Source: Nymphaea colorata (lineage: Eukaryota; Streptophyta; Magnoliopsida; Nymphaeales; Nymphaeaceae). From it: a stretch of 64,000 nucleotides of DNA. The notes below the pieces were generated by a model that had not been told where the DNA came from, did not search any database, and was given only the letters and a program-made list of their open reading frames with translations. Numbering within the stretch: the stretch's first letter is position 1; the number at the start of each line of letters is the position of its first letter. Positions 51,770 through 64,000 of the stretch are shown here, piece after piece. Made by a program: the position numbers and the translations under genes. The stretch is taken from positions 7,631,001 through 7,695,000 of the forward strand of contig NC_045148.1 of the NCBI RefSeq assembly GCF_008831285.2, in the 5' to 3' direction.

Positions 51770-52490
51770 AAAAAGAATTGAAGGAAATTGAGGGGGTATT
51801 TTAAAAAACAAGAAAATGCAGCGTAGGTAACTGATGAAAACTAAGTTATTGGAGGTCACATGAAAAATTTGTTCGCAAATTGAACAGCTAAAAAAAATTG
51901 AAGGAAAATTGAGGGGGTATTTTAGAAAACAAGAAAAAGCAGCGTAGGTAACTGATTAAAACTAAGTTATTGGAGGCCACATGAAAAATTTGTTCGCAAA
52001 TTGAAAAGCTAAAAATAATTGAAGGAAAATTGAGGGGTATTTTAAAAAACAAGAAAAAGAAGCGTAGGTAACTGATTAAAACTAAGTTATTGTAGGGCAC
52101 ATGAAAAATTTGTTCGCAAAGTGAAAAGCTAAAAAAATTGAAGGAAAATTGAGGGGGTATTTTAAAAAAAAGAAAATGCAGCGTAGGTAACTGATGAAAA
52201 CTAAGTTATTGTAGGCCACATGAAAAATTTGTCCGCAAATTGAAAATCTAAAAAAAATTGTAGGAAAACTGAGGGGGTATTTTAAAAAACAAGAAAAATC
52301 AGCGTAGGTAACTGATGAAAACTAAGTTATTGTAGGCCACATGAAAAATTTGTCCGCAAATTGAAAAGCTAAAAAAAATTGTAGGAAAATTGAGGGGGTA
52401 TTTAAGAAAACAAGAAAAATCAGAGTAAGTAACTGATTTGAAACTAAATTATTGGAGGCCACATGAAAAATTTGTTCGCAAATTGAAAAG
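51770..52490. repeat. Satellite-like tandem array, ~120-bp x 6, upstream of SCAMP
   Basis: Units contain, in order, 'ttgaggggg(t)attttaaa', 'gcgtaggtaactgat', 'aactaagttattg' and 'cacatgaaaaatttgt'. Unit boundaries fall at about 51,780, 51,900, 52,021, 52,140, 52,260 and 52,381; the last unit ends near 52,490. Copies are highly similar, so amplification looks recent. The array ends about 315 bp before the SCAMP start codon, so it lies in or next to the promoter. Confidence 0.9.
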
Positions 52491-52592
52491 AAAAGAAAAA
52501 AAAAAAGGCAAAGAGAAGCACTTCTTTATTTTTCTTTTTTTCTCGGTTTTCCCACGGGAACTCCTCCGTACCTGTTCTTTTCCCACTTCTTC

Positions 52593-52618
52593 TTCCTCTC
52601 TCTCTCTCTCTCTCTCTG
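52593..52618 (+). promoter_or_regulatory. CT-repeat tract in SCAMP leader
   Basis: A TC-dinucleotide run about 190 bp before the start codon, similar to the tract before KTN80. Probably in the 5' leader or at the core promoter; the role is inferred from position. Confidence 0.45.
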
Positions 52619-52804
52619 TGGCGATTCCTTACCGTGTCTGTTTTCTCCCCAAAAGAAGGTTGTGCAAAAGAAACCCTTCTAGGGTTTTTAGTGGATCGCT
52701 TCTTCCGGAAGCTTTCTGTCTGACCTCGGAATTTTTCTGCTTAATAAAGAGGAAGGCGAACATCAGATCCCGTTCGCCATAGCCGAGAGCAACACGAATC
52801 AGCA

Positions 52805-55800
52805 ATGGCGGGGCGATACGACAGAAACCCCTTCGACGAAGAGGAAGTGAACCCCTTCTCGGTGAGTCTTCGCATTCCTTCTCTCAGATCTTTTGTGAAT
52901 TTCGCGTCTGCTTGTGCGCTAGCTTGCGTTTGAGTTGGCTGACCCAATTCGTTTGTGGGGAGGCAATCGGAAATGTTGGAGCTCTGAGGATTGCTGGTAT
53001 TCTGGTGGGTCGGAGTTCTGGAATTGTCAAGTTTCGGAAATTTGGTGTTTTACTTTCTTGTTAGACGTTAGATCTGCGTTTTGCGCATCGATTTGCTGGG
53101 GATTGCTTCAAGCGTCATTTGCTCGGTGTCTTTTAAAGGAGCGAAGTGCATGTAGAGACTTACGTGAAATTTACATCAAATCTCTGAAATCCGCCCCCAG
53201 TGAATTTGGGGAATTTGACGTTTCTAAATTTTATTCGCTTCTTGCATTACGGAATGCTAGATTCGGGAATGAAAACAGCTTGATCTACACATTGGCATGG
53301 ACGAAACAAAATGAGATATGATGCGCTCTTTTAGGTTTATGGCATGTAGAGTTCAAATAAAAATATCTAAAATAAATTAATATCATGTGCTGCAGTCGAA
53401 AAATAATCGTGTTTAAGCACAAGCAAACCGTTCCTAGTCGATTCTATGATGCTTCGAGTACAAGGCACCTTTATTAAGATACCTATGACTATACTTTCAG
53501 ATCATTGGGCGCTTGAATTGAGATCTGTTTGGATGAAATGGTTAATAGGAAATTTCAGTAACTATCATCTAATTGCTTGGGAAGCAGTTTCCTGCTACTT
53601 TTGTAAGCTTAAATGCTCCGCAACGATGACTTATTTTCTCAGTTGTGACGAGTACAACCTATTGAAGGCATAAGAACTTTTTGGGTTCAGGTAACAACTT
53701 ATCGAATTTATTCGGGAGCATCTGAAATTTATTTCTGACATTTGAAGTAAAAGGAATGCAGAACAGGCTCAAAAGAAAAATGGAGAAAAGAACAGATTAA
53801 ATATGATGACTTTGAATTTTAAGTCTTATATTGAATGAGGACCAAATTTTTTTTACTATGTGGGTATTCCTTGTGTTAGTGCTACAGAAAATGAAGAAAA
53901 AGGCTATGCGAATAACAAAAGTAAAGAGATGATAATTGCATGAAACAGATAATGGTAATACTAGAAGTATAATTTTGATGAATTTTTGAAAATGAACAAC
54001 TTGAACACTTATGACGATGTAGTAAAGTTCAGAAAGCATGACATGAACAAGAGTGTTCGTCTCTTTTATTGAGTCAAATGTTTCTAAAGTCCTTTTTATT
54101 TTCCTCCAGATGAATTTAATCTACCTGCTGCAAGACCCCTAAGTTATCAAATTTGGAAACCTGACCCAGTTCTGTCAAGTCCCAAAAAGGACTGATCAGG
54201 AACAGTTGTGATTAGTTGGTATGAATCGGTTGACTGTATATGTTGCTTGTCAAAGTTGGAAGTGAGCCTCAGGTTGGACAGGTCCTCTGAGGACCGTCAG
54301 GACTAGTCCTTTTGAGTCAGTCCATGTCAGTTAGAGAGGGAGGGAGAGAGAGAGGGAGAGTATAGGATACAAAATTTATAGACATACAGAATATACAGGA
54401 TACAGGTAAGTGTTATTGCTTATCATCCACAAAATAAAATATAGAGTTGATGTTTATAATTTCATATCCATCATACGTAGTTAATGGAAACTGATGCAGT
54501 CTACTGCTTGGGCAAAATCATGACAATGCTATTTCATATTCCTATCTGAAACATGGTAACAAATATTGGCAGTACTTTCAAAGTATTGCCAGAAGTGCAC
54601 AAAAAACAAGTTAAGATGGAATTGGTTGTGGAAATAAGGTGACAATGCTGCTGAATTTTTGTAAAATTTTCTGTCAAGACTTTATTCTAATTACTTAAAA
54701 GTTTTTTGGGTTTATTTTAACATTTTAATAATTATTTTAAATACTGCAATGTTAGAAAATTAGCGGAAAATTTATAATTTCTTAAATTTTTTATAGTATA
54801 TTTTTAACTTTTTTTTTTTAGTTTTCAATATTTTCCCAAGTGAAACTAACTTTCTGATTAATATCTGAGAAAAACCTCGCTGATAAAACCCGAGGATGAT
54901 ATTTGTGACAATGTGACTGATTTGAAATATATGGTGTTACCAGGTTTCTAACATTTCTTAACAATCAATTAGCATACTTAGCATATGCATAGCAAAGCTG
55001 CTTATTAGACAGGCTTTTTGACTGACAACCTGCATATTGACCTATTAGCCATTTATCAAATAGGTTTTATAGTTGGCACTATGTCACATGGGTGCTCCTA
55101 AAGAGCTGCTGCACCCACATTGACACAAGTCGGGTGCTGGTGCTAGTGTGGCTCCAAAACAACATGTCTGCAGTGGTCAGCGGAACTAGGCCAAAACTGA
55201 CCCAAAGCTGACCACTTTAATGCACACTTGACTAAACTAGCCCTAGTACAAATGTTTGTAATGACTAAGATGTAAACATTGATAAATAAGGCTGCTGAAC
55301 AGTTAATTAACTATATATATATATATATATATATCTAATTTTTTTTTAAAATTGCTACATCCGCACCTATACCAGCACCCACATCCCACACCCGTGTGAC
55401 ATAGAGTTGGCATCTACTTTCTGCTTTATTCTAAGTTTTGTGTGTTTATTTCCACCATTTACATGTGCTTGCCTGTCTGTATGCATACAATACAGTCTTA
55501 ATAGCCTTGCATGTTCTTCTAATCAGGATCCGGCAGTGCGGTCCAATACAACTGGGCAGTCAAATTATGGTGGAGGCGCATTCTATACAACAGTAGGTTC
55601 TTGTTCTTTTCTCGTTCAAATTCAGAATTTTCCCTTTCATGTTAATGTAATTAAGCTAGTTATGTAATTTTCTTCTACATATTATTTCTACTATGGCTTC
55701 CATAATCAGTTAGCCAAGAAACTGAGTCAGATTAGCTGAAAGTATCCTATGATTCTGTGGAAGTTTTTCTGTGTTTGATGACCTCTGACCTTGTTGCTTG

Positions 55801-58800
55801 AGGTCATTTAATTCCCTATGGTTTGGTTGAATGTTTTATTTTTACGTATCTAAACATATCAATGTGTGACTTACAGAGAAGAATGCGATAAAGAACCAGT
55901 AAAATGTTACCAACTTTCGGTTTCTTTTCTGAAAAAATGGGTATTCATTTTCCATCCAGGTTCTGTTGTTTTTTCATTTATTCTCAGGTTTCTGACAGCG
56001 ATGTTTTTCTTGTGTATTCTTCTGAAAGTTGGTTTTCTTAGAAAAATCTTGGCTAATTTTTTAAACATGAAAAAATTCTAAAAAATAGGTGAAAATAAAA
56101 TAAACGAAAAACCAATAAGAAGGCATAAAAGAGAACTAGATAAAATGATAAATATAATGTTTTCATGGTGATAAAAGAGGCAATAAATAGTTTAGTTTAA
56201 GATTGAATTTGAAACTGTGATGATATTAATGTTAAAAAAGTGAAAAATGTAAAAAAACAAAAGAACACAAAAAAACATGAAAATAATACAATAAATTTAA
56301 TTTTTCATGTTTTTCTCAAATGAATGCTATTTTTCACCCTTTTTATTTTTCTCAAGTTCTCAACTTTTACTAAGTAATGTGATGTTTGCAAAAACAGCTT
56401 CACATCTAACACTCTTTTGTTTTGTTTTTATTTTTGCTTGTTCACTTGCCCATCTGTTATTGTATGGATTACTTTTATGTCTATTGGTTTTTTCTTTTTT
56501 GTGTTTCTATGCATGATTTTTTTGCTTTTGCATTCCCATATGTTGTAATTTCTTACAGTGCCTTATCTTCTGAGTCCAGATTTTCTTGCTTGTATGCCTG
56601 TTTTATTTTCTGAATTCTCATACACTGCGTCCACTTCCAGAATCCGGGAAGTGTTCCATCTGCTATGGGTAGACTTTCACCCCTTCCCCCTGAGCCTGCT
56701 GACTTTGGAAATGCAACTGTTGATATTCCCCTCGATACTGCAAAGGTTTGTGGTTCATCTATTTTAAAAATTGTTGCATAAATTAATTTTGTCTTCTTCT
56801 AATGACTTTCTATTCTGAAATTAGGATTTGAAAAGGAAAGAGAAGGAACTGCAAGCTAAAGAGGCGGAGTTGAAGAAACGAGAACAGGTGGTTTGGTGTC
56901 ACTCAGTCTGAAGATAGTTAAACATTAAACCGCCTGGTTCATGTGCTGATTTTGAGTTAGTCTGGAACATATGCACCATTTTGTGTTTCTTTCATCTCTT
57001 TTTCTGGTATAATGATTTTCTGAAACACATTACACATTCAGATTTGAAATGTTAACATTTTCACTTAAAACACGTAACAAGTAGTATGTTCACTAATTGC
57101 TTAATTGCTTATGGTTCATATTAATTGGATTAGAGAGATTTCCATGCTCATGTTCACATAAGCCAAAGAAGCCTTCCCTTTTTTTGATTGGATTAGAGAG
57201 ATTTCCATGTTCATGTTCACATAAGCCAAAGAAGCCTTCCCTTTTTTTGCCTTCATCCCTGTAATTAATCTTCATTTAATTGTCTGAGTTAGTTAATTCT
57301 TTCTTATATGTGAAAGGTAAATGATCCCTTTGATATATGAAGATGCAATCATTTGGTTCATCTGATTGAGAGCTGTCCCTGTTCTGTCTCCTACAGGAAC
57401 TAAAGCGAAGAGAGGATGCAGCTGCACGGGGTACTTTATCTTCTCTAGTAATATCAATATTTTTTTCTGAAATTATATGATGGTTTTGTCTGTGTTATTG
57501 TCTACTGAGAGATTCTTATTTGGTTTCCTTTCTGCAGCTGGAATAGTAATTGAGGAGAAAAACTGGCCGCCCTTCTTCCCCCTAATCCATCATGATATTG
57601 CGAACGAAATACCAATTCATCTACATAGACTGCAGTATGTTGCCTTTGCTTCATACTTAGGTACTGCATCTTGTGGACATGGACTGGGTTCTCTTGTGCC
57701 CTTTCTTTCTGATAACTACCTTTTCTTTATCGTGTGAAGAGTTTGCATTACTATGCGATTATGGAGTACAAACATATAATATGTTAGGTTTTCTCTAGGT
57801 AGTCTTGAGTAATCATGGGATAAATAGTTTCTAAACCTCTACAGATGCAATGATTCATGCATGATAAAAACAACAACCTTGCTGTATCATGCGGCAGATG
57901 AGATATGGTTTAGAATAACTTCAGTGACCGGCAATGTGGACATCAATCAGCATGTAACCCTGAGCTTGATTGGTTTATTAATGTGAATATAAATTTACTA
58001 TTGTATTATTCCTGTTAACCAACTCAACATTGTATTTGTGCTGTGTACTTCAGAAAAGTTCTGCCTTCGTACAAAATGCTGGAAATCCTTGATGTAATGT
58101 TGTATGATTTCCATAATAATTCCTTCAATGGTTCTCTGTTGACCAGTCATCATCTGAAGTGACAAATAAAAGCTGGCCAAAGAAGTACTGTGTAATTTAA
58201 GAGCCAAGGTTTCATTTATCGAACTGAGAGAGATGTTTTTCTTTGACTAGACATGGGGAATGATAAACTAATTCCTGAAAGCTGAAAACTGATGTAGAAC
58301 TTGATGACGTGCTCCAACCTAAGGATGCATTGTTATAAATATATCAACTCACCTGCGCCTTTGAACGGACAGGGTTTTCAAAACTATAAAGACAAAAAGT
58401 GTTTCTTATGGTGCCCTTGTGAGCAATTGGTAGTTTTTCGTGCTCTGCATTTTGATATTTTGTGACTGTCTGTACATCATTTATAATCATTAGAAATAAT
58501 GTACCAGTGTGGAGATCATCACCCTGGTTGCATTTGCGAGTTTGGTATGGGTGCTAAAAACACGTACATTTTTCTCTTCATGCAGGGGTAGTTCTATGTC
58601 TTGCGTGGAATATCATAGCAGTTTCAGCAGCTTGGATTAAAGGAGAAGGTTGGTGATGAGTACTTGGAGTTACTTTAACGTCAGAATGCAAATATTTAGT
58701 TTGTTGAATGCAATATTTTGGTTGCAAATTTGAAAGCAAGAGCTATGTTGACTATTGAAGTTTCATTTCTTATCCATTGATAAATGTGTCCCCAGGTGTA

Positions 58801-61509
58801 ACAATATGGTTGCTTGCTGTTATATATTTTATATCTGGAGTTCCAGGAGGATATGTCATGTGGTACCGACCACTTTATCGAGCCATGAGGTAATAAACCA
58901 CACTTTATTGCTATTGTTTTCCCTCATGTTCCCTGAAGCACTCTCAATGTAACTCCTATATGTATTGCCCAGACTTGCTCTATGGTTATATTTTTAAGAT
59001 AAATCTAAGACTAGTGTTGTGCATTTTCTCAGGACAGATAGCGCTCTTAAATTTGGATGGTTTTTCCTTTTCTACTCGGTAATTTGTTCGCCAGTTTGTT
59101 CTAGTATCTAACTCTTTCTTGATTGGTCGAGGCATCGGTGTCTTTTCATAAACCTGATGACTTTTTTGCTGCTTTTATATCAGCTCCACATTGGTTTCGT
59201 TGTTTTTGCTGCTGTTGCTCCTCCAATCATCTTTAAGGGAAAATCATTGGCGTAAGTACTCCTCCTTGATTCTTGTATAGCTGTTCTTTGCTGCTTTTAC
59301 ATCACCTGATTTGTTTTTCATTTTTCATAATTTTTCAAAGATTGTCTGGTTTGATTCTACTATAGCTGAATGTGCTTTTGGATTTTTTGTAAAGGTTTTC
59401 AGATACTATGTATTTGCAATTACTAAATTAACTGCAGTTATTAAAGCTTGATGCACAACAATGGGTTAGTTTAAACTATAAAATGCATATCTGCATGAAT
59501 GAGTGTATCAAGTGTTTGATTATTAAGACTGACACATTAGATATTACATTTTCTCTCATCCCCATTATTAGTAAATGACTTTGAAAGCAAACTGGAACAT
59601 ATGATTGGATACAACTTGCAAACAAAACACAAAATTGGAAGATTTTATAGATTTTGAATCACAAATTAAAATGATAAATAGCTCAATTTGTTCAATCCAT
59701 GGGAAAACACCATGTTACCATCATAGTCTTTAGTTGGCAAATAGCATTATAGGTTCATGAAATTGCAGCATACGATTGGTCAAAGTCACATGAGACAGAG
59801 ATTGGAGAGAAAAATAAGAGGTTCCCACTTACATCCTTCTTGATAGAACAGACAGCAATATCATCTTTACTTTAAGTTTACAAAGATTTGTAGTTTATTG
59901 AATGGCTATGAGTAGTATAAAACCAAAATTAACAGTTGAAATAACTAACGTAACAAGTGAAGGAAAAATAAGATAGAAATTTCCAAGTTTATCTTGGATA
60001 AGCCTGCCTGCCATTCTGTGTTCTGTATGAATCTTTTTTCAGTGGTGGGTCCATTTTGAATGTGTTGCATTTATCCAAGCAGATGCTTAGCAGCTTAGGT
60101 GTCTGCCGCTCTTTCTGTGTATCTTCCTGAAGTTCTTTTTCACCAAATTTTTTGACGCATGAAATGCTTTAGACTCCATAAATATGCTGATGTATTGAAC
60201 TTCTATGCAACAGTGGTATCCTTCCAGCGATTGATCTGATGAGCCCACATGCCATAGTTGGGGTATGTTCTTTATCCTTGTCTGGTTAGAATTTAAGATG
60301 CTATGGTGGATGAAGAGTCCACCCATCCTGCAACATCCATTCAAGTAGCGGAAGGGCAACCCTAAGGGGTTGGCAGGGTGGGACCATGCCCTGGCTGCCA
60401 TGCGGGCAGTCACAGGTTCAACTATCATGAGCGTCAACTCCTTGCAGAAGGCAAAGGAAAGTGTATCTCTCGGGGCAGAGGTTTGACCCAGGGGTTTTGC
60501 TAATGCTCCCTTGAGGGTTCAGGACCTGGTTTTTCCCTTCAACACAATTGAAGGGAAAAAGTAGCACAGCACCTTCATCTTCAATTCTTCATGCTTTATT
60601 AAGTTTATCAAACCCAACATTGTAGGAGGTGTATTTAGGTTGATACAGAAGATGTTCTCTGCAGGTTTTTTTTTGCTTCCCTTTAAGCAGAAAACTGTGC
60701 GCTTATATCTTGCAGCTGTGCCTGCTCATGCGTGCATGTGCACAGTCCTAGATCCTTCCAATTGTGCACATGCACTCCACGTGGTTGGTCTTTATGTGGA
60801 TTAATAAAAAGTACACTTTAGCTTTGTTATTTTTTGGTGTCATTTTAAACAACCTCGAGTCTTTCCATATATGCTCCATTTTTCAGTTGTTGATCTAGCT
60901 TTCAGTCATTTGTATAATCTAGTTTTGGTGGTCCTATTTGTATCTTTCTGCACTCATTGCTACTGCTGCTGCTACTTTTGTTTCAGATTCTTTACTTCAT
61001 TGGGTTTGCCTTGTTCTGCTTGGAATCAATCCTCAGCATCTGGGTTATTCAGGTATTATAACATCAGAACGGTTGTATTTGTTTTCTCTCACGGCACATT
61101 TAAATGTTCTGTTACTGAAGGCCGTGTCTTGAGGTTTTGTCATATAAATGTTGATTTCTAAAGATAATGAGATCTTGACTTCATTGTTTAATTTTCACAT
61201 GCAAAATTAAATGTGTTATGCACTTTTGTCCTGAGGGAGGGCAACACTTCGCCATATGAAAGATGCACGCATCTCTGATTGCTGGATGACATATTATATC
61301 TAAGATGTGAATAATCAAATGCAGCTCTTGAATCTACCCACTCTTTTCAAGTTTTATGCCTTCTCTTTAAACTTTTTCCCTTTTCTCGTTGTTTTTCTCA
61401 TTGTTCTGATATACCTGAGCAGCAAGTGCTGATGTATTTCCGTGGAAGTGGGAAAGCTGCTGAACTGAAGCGAGATGCTGCAAGAGGTGCTGTCAGGGCT
61501 GCACTATAG
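52805..61509 (+). CDS. Secretory carrier-associated membrane protein (SCAMP), 13 exons
   Basis: Exons: 52805-52861, 55527-55592, 56641-56745, 56825-56887, 57397-57430, 57538-57660, 58586-58648, 58796-58889, 59033-59078, 59184-59251, 60214-60262, 60987-61052, 61423-61509; 306 aa with phase kept at every junction. The start [19 protein letters not shown] carries two NPF motifs, which in this family bind EH-domain endocytic proteins. Residues about 77-110 form a Lys/Glu-rich coiled coil ([20 protein letters not shown]). Four membrane spans follow: [54 protein letters not shown] and [18 protein letters not shown]. Between spans 2 and 3 lies [19 protein letters not shown], the conserved cytosolic E-peptide region. 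The tail is basic and Ala-rich ([15 protein letters not shown]). SCAMPs recycle between the trans-Golgi/early endosome and the plasma membrane. Intron 1 is 2.7 kb and repeat-containing. Confidence 0.93.
54700..54930. repeat. A/T-rich dispersed repeat in SCAMP intron 1
   Basis: Shares 'acccgaggatgatatttgtg' and adjacent 'ctgagaaaaac' with KTN80 intron 5 (about 18,300-18,370). A further related A/T-rich stretch lies in the next intron at about 55,980-56,300. Confidence 0.45.
57124..57249. repeat. 63-bp tandem duplication in SCAMP intron 4
   Basis: 'attggattagagagatttcc' restarts at 57,124 and 57,187. The two copies are nearly identical (c/t difference in 'catgctcatg' versus 'catgttcatg') and each ends in a T run, suggesting a recent slip or unequal exchange. 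Confidence 0.85.
60360..60540 (+). mobile_element. Possible SINE in SCAMP intron 11
   Basis: Has a box A-like 'aggggttggcagggtggg' and, about 45 bp later, a box B-like 'caggttcaactatcatg', and ends near 'ggacctggttttt'. GC content is higher than the rest of the intron. No flanking duplication was confirmed; the neighbouring 'cccttcaa...ttgaaggg' is an inverted, not direct, repeat. Confidence 0.45.
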
Positions 61510-61800
61510 AGGATTCGTATATACATATACAAATAGTTGGGGATGGCTACTTGCAAATACAAGTGATCCACTTGCGAGGTGGCGGTTTCAAGATTTCACT
61601 GTGAATGCTTCTTGTTGATTTGGTTCTGTATCAAATTTTCTTGTTTGGTAATCGAGGCACTGGGGTACTTCTAAACAATGATATAGTTGAGCAAAGGATT
61701 TATTTTTTCTTCAGTGTCTACAGGGTTTCCGTTTATATCTTTTGTTTTTTAATTTTCAGAATGCTTCCATTTGTATGTCCAAAATCTTGAAATTTCTTTT

Positions 61801-61835
<35 letters not shown>

Positions 61836-62106
61836 CCTATATGTATATAGCCATCATGCATGCATGCATTGGGTTGCGTTGTGAGGGGGCTAGATGCATT
61901 CGGACGGCCTGAGAAATCCACTTATATATATATATAAGGTGCTTCAATCCTATGGATGCTGATGTTGTTAGATGACTAATATTTAAAATCGTCATTTAAA
62001 AGTTGCTACAGTCATTAGCGATGGAGCTATGATGCTTTTAATGATTACAGTTTAAAGTGTCAACCGGCAGCAGTGACTTCTCTCTCTCTCTTTCTCTCTC
62101 TCTCTA

Positions 62107-62155
<49 letters not shown>

Positions 62156-63114
62156 CTTTCTTTACGCTCAATTTGAGTGAGCGTTTTCTTGAGGACAGCA
62201 CAGCTTTTTGTTTAGTAAAAAAAAATTTAAAAAAGGGAGGTTGAGACCTTCGACGCTCGACTGTCTTGAGTGTTTGGCGAGTGGGGAGGTGGCGCCTACC
62301 TGCATCGTTGAGAAGAGAGAGGCCATCGCCACTGTTGGTAATGGCGGAGAGGAGGTGACGACTTATCTTTTCGTTTTTTTCTTCCTTTCATTGAGGGAGG
62401 GACCGTTCACCAAGGGGAGGGCGGTGGCAGTGATGGGGAAGCAACGGCCTCCCCTTTTTGTTTTTGTTTTTTCTTTTATTTAAGGAGGCCATTGCCTCCC
62501 TTGGCGCTGGCGACGACGTTTCATGTCCCATCGCCCTGCCTTCACCGAAAGTTCATAGAATGGCAATGGTTTATGCGGTTTTTAACATCGGTTCATGGTG
62601 CATTTAGTTACGATTTTTAATATTTAGTCATTTATTGGGTGCAAAGTGGGATTTGATTCTTATATTGGCTGGTTGGCCCAATGGCAGACGCGAGAAAAAT
62701 GGAGAACCCAGCGTCGTGGCGAAGCTACAATTTAACTCGTAATAAGAGATATTGGATTTCTTGCTAAATTTCCAAGCTGTTGCGTATCGACAATTCCACC
62801 AAGATAAGGTTTTAACTTTTAAACATGGATAAAATGTTAACTTTTTCATGGTTTATTCAGACCCATTCAAATTAAATCCACAGCTGGTTTGAAATGTAGT
62901 CCGCATAACATGGAAAGGTTCACAGTTACGATTAGTTCATCTTCATAAGGCTTTGGGTACCAAGAGAATGAGGGAGAGAAACATGTTTGAGAAAGTACAG
63001 ACGTGAAATTGACGTTCTTATTCTAGATCCTTCCAAATAAGATTGTAAAATATAAGGTTATTGAGTATTGATATGAAATTTAACCAGCGGCAAAGACGGT
63101 TTAAAGGGCCTAAA
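61510..63114. other. SCAMP 3' region and spacer
   Basis: The first ~300 bases are likely the 3' untranslated region, ending around a CT microsatellite at 61,806-61,832. A compound TC/TA microsatellite follows at 62,080-62,150. The GC-richer stretch 62,230-62,530 has a 91-codon frame without any recognised domain. No gene supported. Confidence 0.45.
62080..62150. repeat. Compound (TC)n/(TA)n microsatellite
   Basis: A TC run followed by a TA run of about 44 bp, the same order as at 41,612-41,704. Confidence 0.9.
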
Positions 63115-63720
63115 GGGCGTAACGTAGCTGGTTGGACTGGTAGAATTAGGGCTGCATAATGAGCCGAGCCACTTCGAGCTTGACTAGAATTCGCTCATCT
63201 AAACTTGACTCATTTATAAATGAGTTGAGCTCGAGTTCAACTGTATGCTCAAAATATTAAAGAAGTCGAGTTGGAGCTATAAGAACTCTACTCATTTAAA
63301 TTCGACTTGGCTTGACTATATAATAGACGTTGAATTGTAATGAGAAAATAGTTAAATGTGTAACAACTAAGTGAGTTAAATGAGTTAGCAAGTTAAAAAA
63401 TGAGACATGTTTAACATAAATGAGTTAAATGAGTCAAGTTCAAACTTGATGTTGTATTGTCAACTCTTCCAGCTTGTTCTATCGAGCTGAACTGGAGTTT
63501 TCAGTGAGTCAAGCTCAAGTTTTATGAGTCAAGTCGAGCTCGAGCTAGCCCAACTCGAGCTTGACTCTGCTCATTTTCAACACTAGGTAGAATAGTGAAG
63601 GACCAGTCGTCGGTTCAATTCTCATGTACTCCCCTAGACTATAAACAGTGGGTGTGCGACGCTTAATTAACGGTTGTCCAGTTCCCCACTTAGGTTCCAA
63701 AGCAAAAAACTGGTTGCGAA
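63115..63720 (+). mobile_element. SINE interrupted by a MITE
   Basis: The SINE head 'gggcgtaacgtagctggttgg' (box A-like, close to the SINE at 2,792) lies at 63,116-63,146 and continues after the inserted MITE at 63,594 with 'agtgaaggaccagtcgtcggttcaattctc' split across the box B-like 'cggttcaattctcatg'. Joining the two flanks across one octamer restores normal SINE spacing. The 3' end is approximate. Confidence 0.65.
63147..63585. mobile_element. hAT-like 'gctcgagctt' MITE, 439 bp, exact 8-bp TSD
   Basis: Identical octamers ggtagaat at 63,139-63,146 and 63,586-63,593. Left end 'tagggctgcataatgagc', reverse-complemented right end 'tagtgttgaaaatgagc'. The interior has 'gagctcgagtt'-type words as in the element at 7,988-8,392. 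Non-autonomous. Confidence 0.85.
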
Positions 63721-64000
63721 GTGGCCCAACGGGCTGAGGAGTCTGTTATACAAGTAGCATTTGGCACACTATTTCATCACAATGATGCTTGGAAAAGAAG
63801 GAAAAAGTGTCTTTATGTCAGAAGTGATTTAGTAACAAGGGAAGGAAATGATGACACTGGTAGAAGCGTTCGAATCAAAATAGGACTAAATTATGAAAAA
63901 GATAGCAATCTTTTGAGTGAGTAAGAGAAATATTTTATCTTACCACCTAGATGGAAGACAAAGCTTTCACCTAACCTTTCATTCACTTGGAGTACATGGC
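63721..64000. other. Window edge, no gene recognised
   Basis: A 67-codon frame (MAQRAEESVIQVAFGTLFHH at its start) has no domain I recognise. It begins at the approximate SINE edge and ends at 63,924. Insufficient to call a gene. Confidence 0.35.

Noticed and set aside
49866-52490. CRISPR-like regularly spaced repeats
   Set aside because: This is a plant nuclear locus; the arrays are contiguous tandem repeats without unique spacers.
62208-62483. 91-codon open frame in a GC-richer patch after SCAMP
   Set aside because: No domain, no splice partner and no promoter context; the patch looks like repeat-derived or chance sequence.

Overview
This window is nuclear DNA of a flowering plant. The three host genes have plant intron-exon structure, and their proteins match plant families: a katanin p80 subunit, a SANT-plus-bromodomain protein and a plant SCAMP. 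The intergenic DNA is AT-rich and full of plant-type repeats (hAT-like MITEs, tRNA-derived SINEs, an L1-clade LINE with a terminal RNase H, and LTR fragments using an initiator-Met tRNA primer site). I cannot name the species from sequence alone.

Layout: positions 1-12,600 hold no gene I can support; they carry SINEs, short hAT-like elements and an 86-bp tandem array. Positions 12,861-24,195 (+) are an 18-coding-exon katanin p80 (KTN80) gene. Its fifth intron, 3.7 kb long, contains a tandem duplication with a MITE in one copy. Positions 25,425-31,290 are a decayed LINE on the minus strand. Positions 31,876-37,810 are a pair of about 2.1-kb LTR-like repeats facing each other, with a GA/GC-rich MITE near the centre and a 1.06-kb hAT-like element nested in the right arm. 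Positions 37,811-42,690 are intergenic with MITEs and microsatellites. Positions 43,055-47,671 (+) are a 5-exon SANT-like/bromodomain gene. Positions 47,672-52,490 are intergenic and end in a roughly 120-bp x 6 satellite. Positions 52,805-61,509 (+) are a 13-exon SCAMP gene. The remainder is downstream intergenic sequence with a SINE split by a MITE.

The three genes share a strand but have unrelated roles (microtubule severing, chromatin reading, membrane trafficking), so they do not form a pathway. I rebuilt exons by eye from GT-AG (one GC-AG) splice sites, unbroken reading phase and family resemblance. Exon edges are good hypotheses without transcript support.

I found no convincing new biological system. 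The most informative observations are: a paralogous empty site proving a MITE insertion in the KTN80 intron; the convergent LTR pair, a potential source of hairpin RNA; an overlapping ORF1/ORF2 junction in the LINE; a non-canonical GC-AG intron; a bromodomain with Tyr at the acetyl-lysine-reading Asn position; and a satellite array just upstream of the SCAMP gene.
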